DNA of 54,266 nt from JBGSYJ01 sp041748075 (GTDB taxonomy: Bacteria > Acidobacteriota > Thermoanaerobaculia > Gp7-AA8), in the NCBI GenBank assembly GCA_041748075.1, contig JBGTDX010000144.1, forward strand, positions 1-54,266, in the 5' to 3' direction. Shown here one piece after another: positions 51,551 through 54,266 of the stretch. The position numbers were made by a program, and so were the translations under genes. The notes beneath the pieces were generated by a model. It had not been told where the DNA came from. It saw nothing but the letters and a program-made list of their open reading frames with translations, and made no database searches. Every line of letters begins with the position of its first letter. Within the stretch, counting starts at the first letter, position 1.

Positions 51551-52483
51551 TCAACGTGCCAGAAAGCTCTCCAGCGACTCGGCGTTGTTCAAGTTGATCG
51601 TCTCCACGTCCCTGTTGATGCGTCGAATGAGGCCGGCCAGTACGCTGCCCGGACCGACCTCGACGAATCGTTTCGCGCCCAGTTCGATCATCCTCTCGAT
51701 CGACTCGATCCAGCGAACCGGCGAGACAACCTGTCGCGCGAGCGCGTTGCGAACCGCGTGATCCGTCCCCACCGGCGACGCATCGACATTCGTCATGAGC
51801 GGAAATAGCAGATCACGAAACGGAGCCGCCTCGAGGAGCGGCCCCAGCCGTTCCGCGGCAGGAGCCATCAGATCACAGTGGAAGGGAGCCGAGACCGGAA
51901 GCATGACGGACTTTCTCACACCGCGCGCCTTCGCGACTTCCAGCGCCCGTTCCACAGCGGCGCGGCTGCCCGCGATGACGATCTGACCGGGCGCGTTGAT
52001 GTTCGCCGGAGAAAGTACCCCTCCCTCGGCCGCTTCGGTGCAGATCGACTCGATCTCCTCGAGGGATGGCCCGATGAGCGCCGCCATCGCACCCTCGCCT
52101 GCCGGAACGGCTTCCTGCATGAACTCGCCACGGGAGCGAACGAGTTTCGCTGCGTCCGCTGCCTTCAGCCCGCCCGCGCAGACAATCGCGCTGTATTCAC
52201 CGAGAGAGTGCCCCGCGACGATATCGGGACGCCGGCTTCCTCGAGCCGCGAGCACTGCATCGATCGCCGAAGAGACGGCGAGAATCGCAGGCTGGGTGTT
52301 GGCCGTGAGCTTCAGCTCGTCTTCCGGACCCTCGAAGCAGAGCCTCGATATCGAGAAACCGAGTGCCTCATCGATTGCCTCGAACGTCTCTCTGGCCTCC
52401 GGAAACCGCTCAGCGATGTCTTTTCCCATTCCCGCGAACTGGCTGCCCTGGCCAGGAAATATGTAGGCAAGTTCGTGTTGCAT
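51551..52483 (-). CDS. fabD: Malonyl-CoA-ACP transacylase
   Basis: A 310-residue enzyme moving malonyl groups from CoA to acyl carrier protein. Oxyanion-hole segment IFPGQGSQFAGMG at 8-20, nucleophile Ser93 in GHSLGEYSA, catalytic His near 200 in SAPFHCDLM, and the C-terminal EVGPGSVLAGLIRR. Length is normal. AAGGA precedes the ATG. It follows plsX by 44 bp; the fabH gene that normally lies between them is missing. Confidence 0.97.
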   Translation of the reverse strand: MQHELAYIFPGQGSQFAGMGKDIAERFPEARETFEAIDEALGFSISRLCFEGPEDELKLTANTQPAILAVSSAIDAVLAARGSRRPDIVAGHSLGEYSAIVCAGGLKAADAAKLVRSRGEFMQEAVPAGEGAMAALIGPSLEEIESICTEAAEGGVLSPANINAPGQIVIAGSRAAVERALEVAKARGVRKSVMLPVSAPFHCDLMAPAAERLGPLLEAAPFRDLLFPLMTNVDASPVGTDHAVRNALARQVVSPVRWIESIERMIELGAKRFVEVGPGSVLAGLIRRINRDVETINLNNAESLESFLAR

Positions 52484-52527
52484 TGTCCGGGTTCCTTCGG
52501 AGGAGTCAGGAGCCGGCCGTCGGCCGA

Positions 52528-53625
52528 CTACTTCTCGCCCACCGCGTCTTTTTCCATCGCCAGTATCCCCGCTGCTTTCTCGCGCGAATGCAGATCACTG
52601 ACCTTCGACTGAATTTTGGCATTGATGTCGTTCTCGGCAAAGCTCGCCGCGACTTTGATGGCGTTCTTGATCGCCTTCGATTTCGAGCTTCCATGGCAGA
52701 CGATGCACCCGCCGCGCACGCCGAGCAGCGGTGCTCCGCCATACTCCTCATAGTCGACCCTCCTGCGAAAGTCCTCGAAGGCTCCTTTCGACAGGAATGC
52801 TCCCAGCTTGCGAAGGGGATTGCGGGTCAGCTCTTCCCTCAGACCCCGCTTGAATGCATCGGCGAGCGCTTCTGAAGCTTTGAGGACCACGTTGCCGGTA
52901 AAGCCATCGCAGACGATGACATCGGCGTTGCCGTTGTAGATATCGCGGCCTTCGGCGTTCCCGATGAAGTTCAGCCCCGCGCCCTCGAGCACCCGAAAGG
53001 TCTCTCTGGTCAGCTCGTTTCCTTTGCCCTCTTCTTCGCCGATCGAAAGCAGCCCTACCCGCGGATGTTCGAGATCGAAGACCAGCTGGGCGTAGAAATG
53101 CCCCATGACGGCGAATTCGCGAAGGTTGTTGGCCTTCACATCCACATTTGCACCGACGTCGAGGAGCAGAGTAAATCCCCCGATGCGCGGGAGAACGGTT
53201 GCAAGGGCCGGACGGTCGACGCCTTCGATCATCCCGAGAACGAGCTTTGCGCTGGTCCAGGCGGCTCCTGTGTTTCCGGCGGAGACGAATGCTGCAGCGC
53301 GACCTGCCTTGACGAGGTTCGCGCAGACCCGGATCGAGGAGTCCCGTTTTTTTCGAATCGGAGTGAGCGCACCTTCGCCCATCTCCACGACTTCGCGGGC
53401 ATCGATTACTTCGACATTCGGTGGGATCGGTCCCGGCGCATTGGCGAGCTCGCGATAGACATCCTCTTCGCGGCCGACCAGCAGAAGTTGCGTTGAAAGC
53501 TCCGCGGCGGCGAGAACCGCGCCACGGACCACTTCCCTGGGAGCGAGGTCACCACCCATCGCGTCAACCGCAATGGCGTGGCCACGGGACACTGCCAAAC
53601 CGTCGTTGGTCACCGGAGCAGACAT
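52528..53625 (-). CDS. plsX: Phosphate acyltransferase PlsX
   Basis: A 365-residue peripheral membrane enzyme forming acyl-phosphate from acyl-ACP, the first step toward phosphatidic acid by the PlsX/PlsY route. Diagnostic motifs: AVDAMGGDLAPREVVRGA near the N-terminus, SAGNTGAAW, LLDVGANVDVKANNL, IGEEEGKGNEL, CDGFTGNVVLKASE and GGAPLLGVRGGCIVCHG. The C-terminal 40 residues (NDINAKIQSKVSDL) are a normal helical tail. An AGGAA site precedes ATG 53625. It is 142 bp downstream of rpmF on the same strand. Confidence 0.97.
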   Translation of the reverse strand: MSAPVTNDGLAVSRGHAIAVDAMGGDLAPREVVRGAVLAAAELSTQLLLVGREEDVYRELANAPGPIPPNVEVIDAREVVEMGEGALTPIRKKRDSSIRVCANLVKAGRAAAFVSAGNTGAAWTSAKLVLGMIEGVDRPALATVLPRIGGFTLLLDVGANVDVKANNLREFAVMGHFYAQLVFDLEHPRVGLLSIGEEEGKGNELTRETFRVLEGAGLNFIGNAEGRDIYNGNADVIVCDGFTGNVVLKASEALADAFKRGLREELTRNPLRKLGAFLSKGAFEDFRRRVDYEEYGGAPLLGVRGGCIVCHGSSKSKAIKNAIKVAASFAENDINAKIQSKVSDLHSREKAAGILAMEKDAVGEK

Positions 53626-53714
53626 TCGTTCCTGCGTTCACGCCAGCAGTCTCGAAGTCTCCGGCAGCTCAGAGAGGGACAGGTCAGAGTCACGGGAGAC
53701 CCGCCTTCTGATTC

Positions 53715-53735
53715 CTGTGTACTGTGTGCTGTCTG
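53715..53735. repeat. Degenerate CTGTGTR heptamer array
   Basis: Three 7-bp units (CTGTGTA, CTGTGTG, CTGTCTG) lie in the rpmF-plsX gap. The period fits the other heptamer arrays, but the unit lacks TGA on either strand, so it may be unrelated. Confidence 0.4.
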
Positions 53736-53767
53736 CTCAAACGTCACCAGAGCCGAACGAGAGGTCC

Positions 53768-53953
53768 TTACAGGGTATCTTTGACTTCGATGACTTCACG
53801 ACCTTTGTAGTGTCCGCACTTGAGGCACACCCGGTGGGGCAGCTTTGCCTCGTGGCAGTGCGGGCAGGTCGACAGCGACTTCGGTTTGAGGAAGTCATGG
53901 GCGCGGCGGCTGTGGGTTCGCGCTTTCGAATGTCTGCGCTTTGGATTCGGCAT
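53768..53953 (-). CDS. rpmF: 50S ribosomal protein L32
   Basis: A 61-residue protein beginning MPNPKRRHSKARTHSRRAHD, the L32 hallmark. It is the zinc-ribbon (C+) form with Cys30, Cys33, Cys43 and Cys46. AAGGAG lies 10 bp before ATG 53953. The rpmF-plsX pairing after DUF177 is a very widely conserved arrangement linking ribosome and membrane-lipid synthesis. It is 22 bp downstream of the DUF177 gene. Confidence 0.97.
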   Translation of the reverse strand: MPNPKRRHSKARTHSRRAHDFLKPKSLSTCPHCHEAKLPHRVCLKCGHYKGREVIEVKDTL

Positions 53954-53975
53954 GGCTGAAAAACTCCTTCGATAG

Positions 53976-54266
53976 TCAGGACTGCTTCTTCTTGACGAGC
54001 TGCTCGCGAAAATCGCGGAGGGCTGCCCAACGGTCATCCGGTTCCTCGCCGGCACAGGCGCAGACGCCTTTGTTCAGGTTCAAACCGCAGTGTGCGCAGA
54101 GCCCCAGACAGGCCTCCTCACACAGCGGCTTCATCGGTACCGACAGATGGATCTGCTCGATGGCCAGATCCCGAAGCGCTACCATCCGATCGGAGTAGTA
54201 CTCGACATCGAGGTCTTCTCCGGTGATCTCCACTTCCAGCTCTTCCGTCGGACCGGCCGGACGAGG
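53976..54266 (-). CDS. DUF177 / YceD family protein, 5' end beyond the window
   Basis: The C-terminal 96 residues of a gene that enters from the right edge. The frame is open to the last base (RPAGPTEELEVEITGEDLD). It shows the family's C-terminal signature, with Cys residues in PLCEEACLGLCAHCGLNLNKG followed by CACAGEEPDDRWAALRDF, and lies directly before rpmF, the usual place of DUF177. In E. coli YceD influences 23S rRNA accumulation, and in plants a homolog does the same; the exact role is unsettled. The true start lies outside the window. Confidence 0.9.
   Translation of the reverse strand, partial: PRPAGPTEELEVEITGEDLDVEYYSDRMVALRDLAIEQIHLSVPMKPLCEEACLGLCAHCGLNLNKGVCACAGEEPDDRWAALRDFREQLVKKKQS

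Overview
The window looks like a chromosomal segment of a high-GC, Gram-negative bacterium, most likely an Acidobacteriota member. The evidence is three very large TonB-dependent, Oar-like outer-membrane receptors with an N-terminal carboxypeptidase-regulatory-like domain, a VWA protein of the type named after Acidobacteria, a bactofilin, and the general gene content. Phylum is inferred from family content only; a finer assignment is not possible by eye. There is no rRNA and no CRISPR array. Three tRNA genes are present: Gly-CCC, Thr-CGT and Arg-TCG.

Layout. 1-3.4 kb: a small nucleotidyltransferase cassette, a secreted protein and the ABC-F factor ettA. 3.4-15.3 kb: three paralogous TonB-dependent receptors, each closed by a near-identical terminator and separated by repeat-rich gaps that hold gene wrecks (the 3' end of a REP-associated tyrosine transposase and a second, decayed nucleotidyltransferase cassette). 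15.7-19.1 kb: aldehyde dehydrogenase, bactofilin, hemerythrin-like protein, tRNA-Gly. 19.6-27.5 kb: a three-gene, head-to-tail histidine-kinase operon with two hybrid kinases and no DNA-binding output. 27.8-30.7 kb: HugZ-like protein, DksA/TraR zinc finger, Xer-type recombinase, GNAT. 30.7-40.9 kb: lytic transglycosylase, VWA protein, mfd, two parvulin-type chaperones, radC. 41-45 kb: ilvE, an SDR, a rhomboid protease, a methyltransferase. 45-47.4 kb: the rpsF-rpsR-DUF2232-rplI operon. 47.8-50.7 kb: M19 dipeptidase, lone receiver domain, two tRNAs, two small genes. 50.7 kb to the end: the DUF177-rpmF-plsX-fabD-fabG lipid-synthesis operon, which runs off the right edge and lacks fabH.

The most unusual content is between the genes. 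At least five unrelated tandem arrays share one architecture: a strict 7-bp unit of the form TGA plus four bases (TGAAGRG, TGAGTTG, TGAATGT, TGACGAA, TGACTCC). Because 7 is not divisible by 3, three such units place a stop codon in every frame of one strand. Two arrays supply the actual stop codon of the neighbouring gene (secreted protein, aldehyde dehydrogenase), and a third, read on its open strand, forms the C-terminal tail of IlvE. Several arrays come as inverted pairs and are interleaved with two long palindromic interspersed repeats (one carrying GTCATCCTGAGCGAAGCGAA, one carrying CCCTCTCCCCG hairpins). I consider this repeat system the best candidate for something under-described here.

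Coordinates come from reading the sequence by eye. Family assignments are from recalled motifs, without database searches.
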